Shown: piece by piece, positions 16,237 through 25,375 of the stretch
Position numbering within the stretch: position 1 is the stretch's first letter
How the letters are laid out: every line of letters starts with the position of its first letter
DNA from: Gammaproteobacteria bacterium
Lineage (GTDB): Bacteria > Pseudomonadota > Gammaproteobacteria > Burkholderiales > Gallionellaceae
DNA length: 64,000 nt
Assembly: GCA_018813765.1 (NCBI GenBank)
Contig: JAHJBC010000013.1
Location: 1 to 64,000 of the forward strand
Reading direction: 5' to 3'
The notes under the pieces: model-generated
What the model was told of the DNA's origin: nothing
Database searches by the model: none
What the model saw: the letters and a program-made list of their open reading frames with translations, nothing else
Program-made: the position numbers and the translations under genes

Positions 16237-17646
16237 TTAAAGTTTGGCGAGTTGCTGGGTCAGATAGGTGCTGGTCTGGTTCATGCTGGCCAGTGCCATA
16301 TTGAGCGAGCTGAACTGACGGCGATACATCTGCTCAAGAGAGTCCATGCGCACTTCCATGGAATCCTTTTGAGTGGAAATGGTCTTGAGCGTCTGGTTGA
16401 TGCTGGAGGTCCGGTTTGCAAAGGCGCCGTCGTAGGCCAGCGCCGCTGTCGACCAGGTGTCGAAACGCGTGGCGAAGCCGGTTGCGGAGTTGAACAGGCT
16501 GGCCACGCTGTCGAAATCGGACCCGATTGCGGTGTTCAGTTTGGCGCTATCCAGTTGCAACGTACCGTCCGACTTGGCGCTGATGCCGATCTCGAACAGG
16601 TTGGAAAGCGTGCCGCCGCTAGCCGCCGTGGCCACGATCTGGCGCATCTCCGACTGCAATGTGCGCAGGGTGGAATCTCCCGCCAGTGCCGAGCCGGATT
16701 TGTAGGCGAAGCTGTTCTTCATCGAGGTGTACAGGTCGTTGTAGGCCGTGACGAAGCTGGTCGCCGCACTGGTGACGGCAGTGGTGTCGCGCGCTATCGT
16801 CAGCGTGGCGGTCGAGTTTTCCTTGCCCAACGTCAGGGTTACACCCTCGAGCGCGTCGGTGACGGTGTTGCTGGTCTTGCTGATGGAGATGCCGTCCACG
16901 GTGAACACGGCATTCGTTGCGGTGACGGTTTCGGCCAGGTTCTGCGTGCCCGCAGGGTCATGAGCAAGCAGGCCAGTGATGGCCGCGTTGGCGCCGTCGG
17001 TGCTGATCTTGATGCTGTTGCTCACGCCGCTGCTTTCGGAAGACAGCGCCAGGCGATAGGGCGTGCCGCTGCCGTCGTTGACGATGCTGGCGGTCACGCC
17101 GATGTCGGCGGCATTAATCGCATCGCGGATGCCCTGCAGCGTGTTGTTGCTCGAATCGATGGTGATGTTCGCGGTCGTACCGCCGGAAGTGAAGGACGCG
17201 CCGCTGTAGACGCCGTCGGTCAGGGTGCCGCCGCTGATGGTGCCGAAGTCGAAGGTGACTACGGTGGAAGTGCCGTCGCCGATGGCTGCGGTGCTGCTGG
17301 TCTGTCCGGCAGCAACCAGTTTCTGCGCTTGGGCCAGAGTGGTCACGCTGATCGAGTGGGTGCCTGCGGTGGCCGTGCTGCTGGCCGAGGCGGTCACCAC
17401 CGAACTGTCTGAAGACGTTGTCTTGAAGCCGAGCAGGGTGCTGGAACTCGAACTGCTCAGGCTCTGTGCTGCAGTCTGCAGGGCTGACATCTTGCTCTTG
17501 AAGGTGCCGAGTGCGGTGAGCTTGGCCTGGAAACTGGTCTCTTTGGTGGTGAGTCTGTCTATGGGGATGCGCTCAACGGACATCAGTCCGTTGACGATGG
17601 CATCGACATCGATGCTGAAACCCGACGTTGCCGAAGATACAGCCAT
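16237..17646 (-). CDS. fliD: Filament cap protein FliD
   Basis: FliD caps the growing filament and directs flagellin folding. The 469-residue protein starts MAVSSATSGFSIDVDAIVNG, has the N-terminal coiled coil (TSFQAKLTALGTFKSKMSAL) and variable Ser/Thr/Ala-rich central domains. The C-terminal helical domain ends QTSTYLTQQLAKL, the hallmark of the family. It follows flaG after 16 bp. Many Thr and Ser residues in the central domains could be glycosylation targets, but this is only a possibility. Confidence 0.96.
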   Translation of the reverse strand: MAVSSATSGFSIDVDAIVNGLMSVERIPIDRLTTKETSFQAKLTALGTFKSKMSALQTAAQSLSSSSSSTLLGFKTTSSDSSVVTASASSTATAGTHSISVTTLAQAQKLVAAGQTSSTAAIGDGTSTVVTFDFGTISGGTLTDGVYSGASFTSGGTTANITIDSSNNTLQGIRDAINAADIGVTASIVNDGSGTPYRLALSSESSGVSNSIKISTDGANAAITGLLAHDPAGTQNLAETVTATNAVFTVDGISISKTSNTVTDALEGVTLTLGKENSTATLTIARDTTAVTSAATSFVTAYNDLYTSMKNSFAYKSGSALAGDSTLRTLQSEMRQIVATAASGGTLSNLFEIGISAKSDGTLQLDSAKLNTAIGSDFDSVASLFNSATGFATRFDTWSTAALAYDGAFANRTSSINQTLKTISTQKDSMEVRMDSLEQMYRRQFSSLNMALASMNQTSTYLTQQLAKL

Positions 17647-17662
17647 GATCGCTTCTCCCGGT

Positions 17663-18034
17663 TCAGGCCTGTTGCTTCAGCAACATGCCCTGCTGGAACT
17701 CGTCTATGCCCTGGGCGATCGCCAGCACCGCTTCGGACGGGTATTGCAGGAGCGTGTCCCCGGTGTCCTTGTCGGTCAGTTTGACCACCTGCTTCTTGGT
17801 GGCCTGATCCACGCTGATGCTGAGTTCCAGGTTTTTGTTGTTGCGCTGCAACGCCGAGTTGATCTTGCCGACTTCGCTTTCGAGTTGGGCGGTCGTGGGC
17901 ACTCGCGCGGCCACTGGCGTCTCGGCCACTTGGGGGGCCGGAGATGGCGCAGCAACGACCGCAGGCCCGCCGTTACCGGCAGACCCTGCAGGCGCAATCG
18001 CCTGAGTCGTGCTACTGATGTTTTGGATGAGCAT
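17663..18034 (-). CDS. flaG: FlaG family protein
   Basis: FlaG proteins are small secreted or filament-associated proteins that influence filament length in some bacteria. The 123-residue protein has a variable Ala/Pro-rich N-terminus and the conserved C-terminal domain (LQRNNKNLELSISVDQATKK, then VVKLTDKDTGDTLLQYPSEA). It sits between fliC and fliD, the usual place. A hairpin of terminator type separates it from fliC, so it may need its own promoter or read-through. Confidence 0.92.
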   Translation of the reverse strand: MLIQNISSTTQAIAPAGSAGNGGPAVVAAPSPAPQVAETPVAARVPTTAQLESEVGKINSALQRNNKNLELSISVDQATKKQVVKLTDKDTGDTLLQYPSEAVLAIAQGIDEFQQGMLLKQQA

Positions 18035-18053
18035 TTTGCCTCTCCTTTATAAA

Positions 18054-18081
18054 CCCCCCCGACCCGATCAGGGGCCGGGGG
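18054..18081 (-). terminator. G+C-rich hairpin downstream of fliC
   Basis: CCCCCCG-ACCC and GGGG-CCGGGGG form a strong hairpin with loop GATCA. On the minus strand it is followed by GTTTATAAA, a poor T tract, so termination may be partial. Such a site would keep fliC transcript in excess over flaG-fliD. Confidence 0.45.
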
Positions 18082-18095
18082 TTACTGCACTACTG

Positions 18096-18821
18096 TTAAC
18101 GCAACAGGCTCAGAACGTTATTCGGAACCTGGTTGGCCTGTGCCAGCATCGCCGTACCCGCTTGTTGCAGGATCAGGTTCTTGGTCATGGCTGTGGTTTC
18201 CGTCGCATAGTCGGTATCCATCACCCGGCTGTAAGCGGCCGCGGTATTCACCGACTGGACCTGCAGGTTGTTGATCGCAGACTGGAAGGTCGCCATGTCG
18301 CCACCGTAGGTTGCGCGCGCTGCGACGACTGCATCGATATCGGTGTCGATATCAGCCAAAGCTGCCGTGGCGCCCGCTGTGGTCAGTGCGGCTGCCGCAC
18401 CGGAACCGGTTACGGTGCCGCCGTCGGTATCCACCACGATGTCACCAGTAGCACTAGCCAATCCCAAAATGCGGGCGTTCTCGGCGATCAGCGCTGAGGT
18501 TTCGGCACCGGACGCGGTACCACCCAGTTGCACTGCGATCTCGCGCATGCGCTGCAGGTTTTCATACACCTGCTGGTGATAACCGTCGTTGATCTGGGCG
18601 GTCGAAATGCCGTCGTTGGCGGTGCGGATAGCAACGTTCGCGCCGCGCATGATCTTTTCGTAACCGGAGGCAGTCGCCATGCCGGTTGCATCGTCCTTTG
18701 CAGTGTTGATGCGTACGCCGGAAGACAGGCGTTGCATGGCAGTCTGCAAGGCCAGGTTCGACTTGTTCAGAGCCGAGCCAGCGAACAGGGACGGGATGTT
18801 GGTGTTAATGACTTGTGCCAT
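18096..18821 (-). CDS. fliC: Flagellin, short form
   Basis: Flagellin builds the filament. The 241-residue protein has the conserved D0/D1 ends: MAQVINTNIPSLFAGSALNK, RLSSGVRINTAKDDATGMAT at the N-terminus and a C-terminal helix ending VPNNVLSLLR. The central variable region is very short (about residues 115-165) and rich in Gly, Ala, Thr and Asp, so outer domains D2/D3 are missing. A strong ribosome binding site (AAAGGAG) precedes the ATG. A sigma-28 promoter lies 95-121 bp upstream. It is the only flagellin in the window. Confidence 0.96.
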   Translation of the reverse strand: MAQVINTNIPSLFAGSALNKSNLALQTAMQRLSSGVRINTAKDDATGMATASGYEKIMRGANVAIRTANDGISTAQINDGYHQQVYENLQRMREIAVQLGGTASGAETSALIAENARILGLASATGDIVVDTDGGTVTGSGAAAALTTAGATAALADIDTDIDAVVAARATYGGDMATFQSAINNLQVQSVNTAAAYSRVMDTDYATETTAMTKNLILQQAGTAMLAQANQVPNNVLSLLR

Positions 18822-18915
18822 TTTAGCTCTCCTTTAAGCTTCATTCACTTATGCGGTGATCCGCATTTACTTTGGTTTGCCGTTTTGTTTCGCTTGGCAA
18901 CCGCCGTTGAATCAG

Positions 18916-18942
18916 TTATCGGAGCTTTACGGGAAAACTTTA
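18916..18942 (-). promoter_or_regulatory. Sigma-28 (FliA) promoter of fliC
   Basis: On the minus strand the site reads TAAAGTTT, 11 nt, TCCGATAA. The known consensus is TAAAGTTT-N11-GCCGATAA, so only one position differs and spacing is exact. It points at fliC, which places filament synthesis under late-class control by FliA and, by inference, FlgM. Confidence 0.88.
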
Positions 18943-18963
18943 GGGGAATGAGCGCGAAACGGA

Positions 18964-20655
18964 TCATATTGCTGCACCAGCCGGGGGTATGCTGGCGGGC
19001 GCCACGCCGCTACGCGTCGCCTCTTCTGCGGGTTCCACCCGGTTCTTGCCGGCCAGCTTGGCGCGGTACATGGCCTTGTCGGCGCGCGCGATGAGGTCGT
19101 CTGCATCTTCGCTCTCGCTGCGCAAGGCGACGCCGGCGCTGAAGGTGACCAGGATGCGCTCGTTCTTGTGCATGAAGAACTTCTTGGTCAAGTCACGCTG
19201 CAGGCGGCGTATGGCCTCGACTGCCGAATCCAGGTCGGTATCCGGCAACACGATGAGGAATTCCTCACCGCCGTAGCGTCCCACTGTATCGGCAGGTCGC
19301 AGCGTTTCTTTAATCACTTTGGTCAGATGTTTCAGCGCAAGGTCGCCGGCCTGGTGGCCGAGCGTATCGTTGAGGCGCTTGAAGTTGTCGATGTCGAGCA
19401 GGGCGATGCTGACCGGGAAGCGGCTGCGGTTGGAACGCTTGATTTCGCGGTCCAGCGACTCGTCCAGTCCGCGCCGGTTGAGCGCGCCGGTGAGCTGATC
19501 CTCGCGCACCAGTTCGCTGACCTGCTCCAGTTCCTGTTCCAGTTCGCGGATCTTGGCTTCCGCTGCGTCGGCCTGCTTCTTGTGGTTGAGCATTTCCTCA
19601 TGGGAACGCATGGCGCTGGCCTGGATGGCGCGGGTGTCGCGCATCACGTCCTTGAGGATGTGGCCGAGTTCAGCCATGTTGCCCGCCTTGCCGATCTTCT
19701 GGCTGTAGCCATCGATCTTGTTGTGGTATTCGCCGGTGCTTTCGGTCAGCTCGCCGAGGCGGTCGATGAAGGTGGCCATCAGGCTTTTCAGCGTCGATTT
19801 GGCGTCGGTCAGATCCTGCTTGAGCATGCCCTGCTTGATCACCGCATCGCGCAGGCTGCGCTCGGCATCGGCGATGGCGTGGCGATCCAGCGGTTTTGCG
19901 ACGATCTCCTGTAGCGCCGCGACCTGCCCGTGCAGCCACTTGTCGTCCTCCACCATCTCGCTGACGTTCTCGACCAGCAGGCGCAGCAGGCGCACCAAGC
20001 CTTCCTGTATCCGGTTCTTGTCACCGCCGCGCATTTCCAGTTTGTACCAGAACTGGCGCAATTGTCTGGCCAGTTCATCGAGTCCGTCCTGATTGGAGGC
20101 ACTGCGTGCCAGGGCAGCTAACGGCTTGATTTCGTCCGCCATTTCCGGCTGGCTGGCCAGTGTGCTCTCCAGCGCCAATGCCAGCAGTTCGCGCAACTGA
20201 TCCATGAGCTCGCGGTTGTCGGGCTGTATCGCCGCTGATGTTGCCGCCGATTTTGGTGCGGCTGCCTTGGTGGCAGGCTGGGCGGGGAGTGGCGGGAATT
20301 CGTCGGGAGCGTGCGCGGTCGGCGCGCCGGACCAGGAATGCATCAATCCCCGCAGTTTTTCGAACAGCACTGCGGGATCCTTGGCGAAACGGCTCAGCAC
20401 CGTCTCCACGCCTTCCTTCTTGCGCGTGACGGTGATGCCCTTGTGCGGCGTCTCCAACTGGCGCAGCAGGTCGCGGATCAGTTCCGACCAGACCGGGACG
20501 ATGGTCGCCTTGCTGGTGGCCGTGGCCGGTGCAGGCTCGCCGCCAATCTCATGATACATATGGGCGTAATTCTCCGGTGTCGGCGCAAGTTTGCGCGCGG
20601 CCAGCGCTTTCAGCGTCTCGCGGGCGATATCGGAGGGGGTGTTGCTGTTACTCAT
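18964..20655 (-). CDS. GGDEF diguanylate cyclase
   Basis: The 563-residue protein makes c-di-GMP from two GTP. Its C-terminal GGDEF domain has the active motif GGEEF (462-466) and an inhibitory I-site RPAD (453-456), exactly five residues before it, so product inhibition is expected. The N-terminal part (MSNSNTPSDIARETLKALAA) is a soluble helical region seen in a betaproteobacterial GGDEF group, followed by a coiled coil (about 350-385) that probably aids dimerisation. There is no membrane segment. It lies between the flagellin gene and a two-component pair, so a role in motility control is likely but not shown. Confidence 0.93.
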   Translation of the reverse strand: MSNSNTPSDIARETLKALAARKLAPTPENYAHMYHEIGGEPAPATATSKATIVPVWSELIRDLLRQLETPHKGITVTRKKEGVETVLSRFAKDPAVLFEKLRGLMHSWSGAPTAHAPDEFPPLPAQPATKAAAPKSAATSAAIQPDNRELMDQLRELLALALESTLASQPEMADEIKPLAALARSASNQDGLDELARQLRQFWYKLEMRGGDKNRIQEGLVRLLRLLVENVSEMVEDDKWLHGQVAALQEIVAKPLDRHAIADAERSLRDAVIKQGMLKQDLTDAKSTLKSLMATFIDRLGELTESTGEYHNKIDGYSQKIGKAGNMAELGHILKDVMRDTRAIQASAMRSHEEMLNHKKQADAAEAKIRELEQELEQVSELVREDQLTGALNRRGLDESLDREIKRSNRSRFPVSIALLDIDNFKRLNDTLGHQAGDLALKHLTKVIKETLRPADTVGRYGGEEFLIVLPDTDLDSAVEAIRRLQRDLTKKFFMHKNERILVTFSAGVALRSESEDADDLIARADKAMYRAKLAGKNRVEPAEEATRSGVAPASIPPAGAAI

Positions 20656-20751
20656 GTCGCTGCCTGTTCATTTCTGTTGTCGTCATTATCCGAAACGGCG
20701 GGGAAACCAAAGCGGCGAATAGCGGCTGTTTGCCGCACCTGTTTGCATGGG

Positions 20752-21384
20752 CTACTCGATCAGGTGATTGCTGATGGCGTAATGGATGGCCTCGGCGTTG
20801 TTTTTCAGCTTCATCTTTTCCAGCAGGCGCGAGCGGTAAACGCTTACCGTCTTGGGGCTGAGCGACATGATTTCGGCCATCTCGCTCAGCTTCCTGCCCG
20901 AGGCCATCAGGCACAGCGTCTGGTATTCGCGGTTGGACAGGGTCTGGTGCAGCAACTCCTGATATCCCTCCGATAGACCGTTGGCCAGTTGTTCGGCCAG
21001 TTCGGTGCTGATGTATTTCCTGCCGCTGGCGACCTGGCGTATGGCTGTGACCAGTTGCAGCGGCGCGCTCTGCTTGTTGAGATAGCCCGAAGCGCCGGAC
21101 TTCATCGAACGCAGCGCATATTGCTCCTCGGCGTGCATGCTGAGCATCAGCACCGGCAGTTGCGGGTGATTGGTCTTGAGCTGCTTGAGCACCTCGATGC
21201 CGTGCTTGTCCGGCATGCTGATGTCGAGCAGCACCACGTCGTAGGGCGTCTCATCCACCATGCGGATGGCCTGCATGCCGTTCTCGGCCTCGCCGGTCAC
21301 GCGCATGTCGTCCGTGTCGTCCAGCAGTTGCTTGAGCCCCTTGCGGATGAGCGCGTGATCGTCAGCTATCAGCACTTTGATCAT
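20752..21384 (-). CDS. NarL/FixJ-type response regulator
   Basis: The 210-residue protein has a receiver domain with acidic pocket DD (8-9), phosphoacceptor Asp54 (VVLLDISMP) and the conserved Lys in NKQSAP. It also has a C-terminal LuxR-type helix-turn-helix (LSNREYQTLCLMASGRKLSE, SLSPKTVSVYRSRLLEKM). It should bind DNA after phosphorylation. The cognate kinase gene lies 10 bp upstream on the same strand. Targets are unknown; neighbouring GGDEF and flagellar genes are candidates by position. Confidence 0.93.
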   Translation of the reverse strand: MIKVLIADDHALIRKGLKQLLDDTDDMRVTGEAENGMQAIRMVDETPYDVVLLDISMPDKHGIEVLKQLKTNHPQLPVLMLSMHAEEQYALRSMKSGASGYLNKQSAPLQLVTAIRQVASGRKYISTELAEQLANGLSEGYQELLHQTLSNREYQTLCLMASGRKLSEMAEIMSLSPKTVSVYRSRLLEKMKLKNNAEAIHYAISNHLIE

Positions 21385-21394
21385 GAGTGTTCCG

Positions 21395-22906
21395 TTAGAA
21401 AAGTTTCTGTTGCGCCAGCAGTTCGTCCATCACCGGGCGGGTCTTGTCGCGCGGGACGAGCACGCTGACTCGCGTGCCCTGCCCCGGCTGACTTTCGATG
21501 CTTACCCGGCCGCCGAAGTATTCTACCCTTTCGCGGATGCCGCGCAGGCCGAACGAACGCGGTTTGACGCGATCCGTGGCGGTGATGCCGCAGCCGTTGT
21601 CGCGCACCGTCAGTTCGATGCCGTCCTCGCCGTCGCGCATGCTCACTTCCACCTCGCTGGCATGGGCATGCTTGATGATGTTGGCCAGCGTCTCCTGGAA
21701 GATGCGGAACAGGGCGATGGAGATATCGGGCGGCACGTCGTCGATCTCGGTGTCGTAGCCGAACACGCAGGAAATGCCGGTGCGGCGTTCGAATTCGTCC
21801 GCCTCTGACTCAATGGCGGCGGCGATGCCGAAGGTGTCCAGTGCGCTCGGGCGCAGACTGTGCGAGATGTTGCGGGCGGCGGCGCTGCATTTGTCCACCA
21901 GCACCTCGATGCTTCTGGCCTTGTCAGCGAGCGCCGGATGGTCGGCGAGCCGCCCGGCCAGCCAGGCGATATCGAGCTTGATTGCGGTGAGCGTGCTGCC
22001 CATGTCGTCATGGATCTCGCGGGCGATGGAGATGCGCTCCTGTTCGCGCACTTCCTGGATGTGCGAGGAGAGTTCGCGCAACTGCGCCTTGGAGTTCCTG
22101 ATTTCGAATTCGGCCAGCTTGCTCTGCGTGATGTTGAAGACGATGCCTTCCCACAGTATCCCCTGTTCGGTGCGGCGCGGGCTGCAGCGGATGTTGATCC
22201 ATTTGATCTCGTTGTCCGGCTGGGTGAGGATGCGTCCCTCCCAGTTCCAGAACGTCAGATTCTTCGCCGATGCCTGCATGCTTTTGCGGTAGGAGGCGAG
22301 ATCGTCCGGATGCAGCAGGGCTTCGAACAGGGACGAGACATGGGTCAGATCCTGCGCGCCGGTGCCCAGCAGTGCCTGACTGCCCTCGCTGACGTACGGG
22401 AAGGTCACGTGACCATCTGCGTGTTGCAGCATCTGGTATGCCATGCCCGGCAAATCGGCGATGAAGGCTTGCAGGCGCAACTGGTTCTCCTGTAGCGCCA
22501 GTTGTGCGGCGCGATGCTCGCGGCGGATGCGCGCCTCGCGCAGGTTGTGTTCGATGGAGGAAGAGAGCCGGTTGAGGCTGCCCTTGAAGATGTAATCGTC
22601 GGCACCGCGCTGCATGGTGTGGATGATGGTCTCTTCGCGCAGGTCGTGCGACAGGAACAGGAAGGGGATGTCCACACCGCTTTCCTGCATCAGTTCGAGC
22701 GCGGGCAAACCGCCGAATCCGGGCGGGTCGTAGCTGCACAGCACGATATCGAACGTGTCGTTGGACAACGCGGTCTTCATGTCCCTGGCGTTATCCACCA
22801 ACCGATGCTGGAGGCGATAACCGGCCTGCGTCAGTTTGGACAAGGTGCGCTGGGCATCCGCGTCCGAGGTCTCGACCAGCAGTATGCGGAGATTTTTTGC
22901 GATCAT
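21395..22906 (-). CDS. Hybrid sensor kinase: pseudo-receiver, PAS, HisKA_3, HATPase
   Basis: The 503-residue protein has four parts in order. These are a receiver-like domain (5-120), a PAS domain (about 140-262), a HisKA_3 dimerisation domain with phosphorylatable His299 (REIHDDMGSTL), and an HATPase domain with FQETLANIIKHA, DNGCG and GLRGIRERV. There is no membrane segment, so it senses a cytoplasmic signal. In the receiver domain the usual phosphoacceptor Asp is a Ser (S58 in VLCSYDPP), so that domain is probably not phosphorylated. The start at 22906 was chosen because upstream codons run into the divergent hisC promoter region. It pairs with the regulator 10 bp downstream. Confidence 0.88.
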   Translation of the reverse strand: MIAKNLRILLVETSDADAQRTLSKLTQAGYRLQHRLVDNARDMKTALSNDTFDIVLCSYDPPGFGGLPALELMQESGVDIPFLFLSHDLREETIIHTMQRGADDYIFKGSLNRLSSSIEHNLREARIRREHRAAQLALQENQLRLQAFIADLPGMAYQMLQHADGHVTFPYVSEGSQALLGTGAQDLTHVSSLFEALLHPDDLASYRKSMQASAKNLTFWNWEGRILTQPDNEIKWINIRCSPRRTEQGILWEGIVFNITQSKLAEFEIRNSKAQLRELSSHIQEVREQERISIAREIHDDMGSTLTAIKLDIAWLAGRLADHPALADKARSIEVLVDKCSAAARNISHSLRPSALDTFGIAAAIESEADEFERRTGISCVFGYDTEIDDVPPDISIALFRIFQETLANIIKHAHASEVEVSMRDGEDGIELTVRDNGCGITATDRVKPRSFGLRGIRERVEYFGGRVSIESQPGQGTRVSVLVPRDKTRPVMDELLAQQKLF

Positions 22907-22933
22907 TCTTCTTATGCCGGGTGCAGATGTCCG

Positions 22934-22984
22934 ATTATAAGCGGCGGCGGCGTTGCGACACCAGACAACAGATTGCGGTAGAAT
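22934..22984. promoter_or_regulatory. Divergent promoter region, sensor kinase / hisC
   Basis: On the minus strand TATAAT (22934-22939) is a perfect -10 for the kinase gene, though no good -35 is seen. On the plus strand TAGAAT (22979-22984) is a likely -10 for the his operon. It would put the hisC transcript start just before the ATG at 23013, leaving a short leader. The plus-strand -35 is unclear (TTGCGA lies 20 nt upstream). Confidence 0.45.
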
Positions 22985-23012
22985 GCCCTCCGTTCCCGTA
23001 TGCCATGCACCC

Positions 23013-24107
23013 ATGTCTTCCGCTCGCCCCGCCGTTAGTCCAGAAAGCCTGATCCGACCCGAAGTGTTGGCGTTACATGCCTATCATGTTCCCCCTGCGA
23101 CCGGCATGGTCAAACTGGACGCGATGGAGAATCCCTATCTGCTGCCGCAGCAGTTGCGCGACGAGATCGCGCGTGCAGTGGCGGATGGCGAGATCAATCG
23201 CTATCCCGATCCGGCAGCACAGCAACTCAAGCGCAGCATCGCAGAAGTGACCCGTCTGCCTTCCGGTATGGAAGTCCTGTTGGGTAATGGTTCCGACGAG
23301 ATCATCCAGCTGCTGGCGCTGGCCGTGGCGAAACCGGGCGCGGTGCTGATGAGCGTCGAGCCCTCGTTTGTCATGTACAAGATGATCGCCACCTTCGTTG
23401 GCATGAAATATGTCGGCGTGCCGCTGGACAAGGATTTCTCGCTCGACCTTTCCGCGATGCTGGAAGCGATCAAGAGCGAGCGGCCCGCGCTGATCTTTCT
23501 TGCCTATCCCAACAACCCCACCGGCAACCTGTTCGATGCGTATTCCGTCCGCAAGATCATTGAGGCTGCACCGGGGCTGGTGGTGGTGGACGAGGCCTAT
23601 TACGCCTTCGCCAGCGACAGCTTCATTCCTCAACTCGGGCATTACGACAATCTGCTGGTGATGCGCACCTTCTCCAAGCTCGGCATGGCCGGCTTGCGGC
23701 TGGGTTTCCTGGCGGGTTCTCCGGCGTGGTTGTCGCAGTTGGAAAAACTGCGCTTACCGTATAATGTGGGCGTGTTGCCGCAACTGGTCGCGGCGAAGTT
23801 GCTGCGGCATCACGATGTGTTGCTGGCGCAGGCTGAGAACATCAGGCAGGAACGCGCCAGGATGCTGGCAGAGTTGAATACGGTCGTTGGGGTGCGTACC
23901 TATTCCAGCGAAGCCAATTTCATCCTGCTGCGTGTGGCGAAGGCTACGCAGATTTTCGATGGACTGAAACAGCGCGGCGTGCTGATCAAGAACCTCGACG
24001 GCGGACATCCGGCATTGGCCGATTGCCTGCGCGTCACGGTGGGGACAAGGCAGGAAAATGCCCAGTTCCTGTCTGCATTGCAGGACACCATTAACCAACT
24101 CGCATAA
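23013..24107 (+). CDS. hisC: Histidinol-phosphate aminotransferase
   Basis: HisC transaminates imidazole acetol phosphate with glutamate in histidine synthesis. The 364-residue PLP enzyme shows the class I/II fold: MENPYLLP near the N-terminus, NPTG ([11 protein letters not shown]), VVDEAY, and the PLP lysine in [13 protein letters not shown]. The start at 23013 is preferred; an upstream in-frame ATG at 22983 overlaps the likely -10 element. It is the first his gene in the window; hisG and hisD, which often precede it in betaproteobacteria, are not in the 106 bp upstream. Confidence 0.96.
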   Translation: MSSARPAVSPESLIRPEVLALHAYHVPPATGMVKLDAMENPYLLPQQLRDEIARAVADGEINRYPDPAAQQLKRSIAEVTRLPSGMEVLLGNGSDEIIQLLALAVAKPGAVLMSVEPSFVMYKMIATFVGMKYVGVPLDKDFSLDLSAMLEAIKSERPALIFLAYPNNPTGNLFDAYSVRKIIEAAPGLVVVDEAYYAFASDSFIPQLGHYDNLLVMRTFSKLGMAGLRLGFLAGSPAWLSQLEKLRLPYNVGVLPQLVAAKLLRHHDVLLAQAENIRQERARMLAELNTVVGVRTYSSEANFILLRVAKATQIFDGLKQRGVLIKNLDGGHPALADCLRVTVGTRQENAQFLSALQDTINQLA

Positions 24108-24115
24108 GGCGAACC

Positions 24116-24703
24116 ATGCGTAGCGCAAAAGTCAGCCGCAATACCCTGGAGACAAAGATCAGCGTCGAGCTGGATCTGGACGGCACGGGCAAGGTCAAGC
24201 TGGATACCGGCCTGCCCTTCCTCGAACACATGCTGGACCAGATCGCGCGCCACGGCCTGCTCGATCTGAACATCGAAGCCAGGGGCGATTTGCATATCGA
24301 CGCGCACCACACCGTGGAAGACATCGGCATCACGCTGGGACAGGCGTTCAACCAGGCCATCGGCGACAAGAAGGGCCTGCGCCGCTACGGCCATGCTTAT
24401 GTGCCGCTGGACGAGGCCTTGTCGCGCGTGGTGCTGGACATCTCCGGCCGCCCCGGTCTGGTGTTCAATGCCGAGTTCACACGCGCCAATGTCGGCGAAT
24501 TCGAGGTCGACCTGATCCGCGAATTCTTCCAGGGCTTCGTCAATCACGCTCTGGTGACGCTGCACATCGACAATCTCGCGGGCGACAACGCCCACCACCA
24601 GGCCGAGACCATCTTCAAGGCGTTCGGTCGCGCCCTGCGCGTCGCGCTGGAGCTCGATCCGCGCATGGCCGGTGTCATGCCTTCCACCAAGGGAACGTTA
24701 TAA
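24116..24703 (+). CDS. hisB: Imidazoleglycerol-phosphate dehydratase
   Basis: HisB dehydrates imidazole glycerol phosphate to imidazole acetol phosphate. The 195-residue protein is the monofunctional form without a phosphatase domain. Metal-binding motifs are [20 protein letters not shown] and [12 protein letters not shown]. Length matches the family. It follows hisC after 8 bp and precedes hisH by 9 bp. Confidence 0.98.
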   Translation: MRSAKVSRNTLETKISVELDLDGTGKVKLDTGLPFLEHMLDQIARHGLLDLNIEARGDLHIDAHHTVEDIGITLGQAFNQAIGDKKGLRRYGHAYVPLDEALSRVVLDISGRPGLVFNAEFTRANVGEFEVDLIREFFQGFVNHALVTLHIDNLAGDNAHHQAETIFKAFGRALRVALELDPRMAGVMPSTKGTL

Positions 24704-24712
24704 CGTCTCATC

Positions 24713-25351
24713 ATGGTTGATATCGCGGTCGTCGATTACGGTATGGGCAATTTACGCTCGGTGCAGCAGGCCGTGCGCAAGGTCGCGCCGGGCGCAAACG
24801 TCATCGTGACGGGCGAGCCCGACGTGATCGCATCCGCAGCAAGGGTGGTATTCCCCGGCCAGGGGGCCGCACCCGACTGCATGCGCGAGATCCGTGCCCG
24901 CCACCTCGACCGGGTGATCGCCGGGGTGGTCGGTGAAGGCAAGCCTTTTCTGGGTATCTGCATGGGCTTGCAAGTGTTGTTCGAACACAGCGATGAGGGA
25001 GATACGGCATGTCTGGGTATGTTCCAGGGGCCGGTCAAACGCTTCGCCTCCGGTTTGCATGATGCGCAGGGAAACAAGCTCAAAGTGCCGCACATGGGCT
25101 GGAATCAGGTGCATCATGGCGACCATCCACTCTGGGCAGGTATCCCCCAGGACGCACGCTTCTATTTCGTGCACAGCTACCATGTGCAGCCGAGCGATGC
25201 TGGTCTGGTGCAGGCCACCAGCGACTACCCGCAGCCCTTTGTCTGCGCAGTAGCGCGTGATAACTTGTTTGCTGTTCAGTTCCACCCGGAGAAAAGTGCG
25301 GCGGCCGGTTTGCAGCTGCTGCAGAATTTCGTCAACTGGAATCCACTGTAG
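24713..25351 (+). CDS. hisH: Imidazole glycerol phosphate synthase, glutaminase subunit
   Basis: HisH releases ammonia from glutamine and passes it to HisF. The 212-residue class I amidotransferase has the nucleophile Cys in GICMGLQVLFEHS and the His/Glu pair in FHPEKS near the C-terminus. The N-terminus reads MVDIAVVDYGMGNLRSVQQA, as expected. Length is normal. hisF, its partner, is two genes downstream. Confidence 0.98.
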   Translation: MVDIAVVDYGMGNLRSVQQAVRKVAPGANVIVTGEPDVIASAARVVFPGQGAAPDCMREIRARHLDRVIAGVVGEGKPFLGICMGLQVLFEHSDEGDTACLGMFQGPVKRFASGLHDAQGNKLKVPHMGWNQVHHGDHPLWAGIPQDARFYFVHSYHVQPSDAGLVQATSDYPQPFVCAVARDNLFAVQFHPEKSAAAGLQLLQNFVNWNPL

Positions 25352-25375
25352 TCATTCATATTCATCATAAAAATC

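Noticed and set aside
18824-18880. Palindrome ATGCGGTGATCCGCAT upstream of fliC as an operator.
   Set aside because: It lies in the leader downstream of the sigma-28 promoter and has no known counterpart; it could equally be a minor hairpin.
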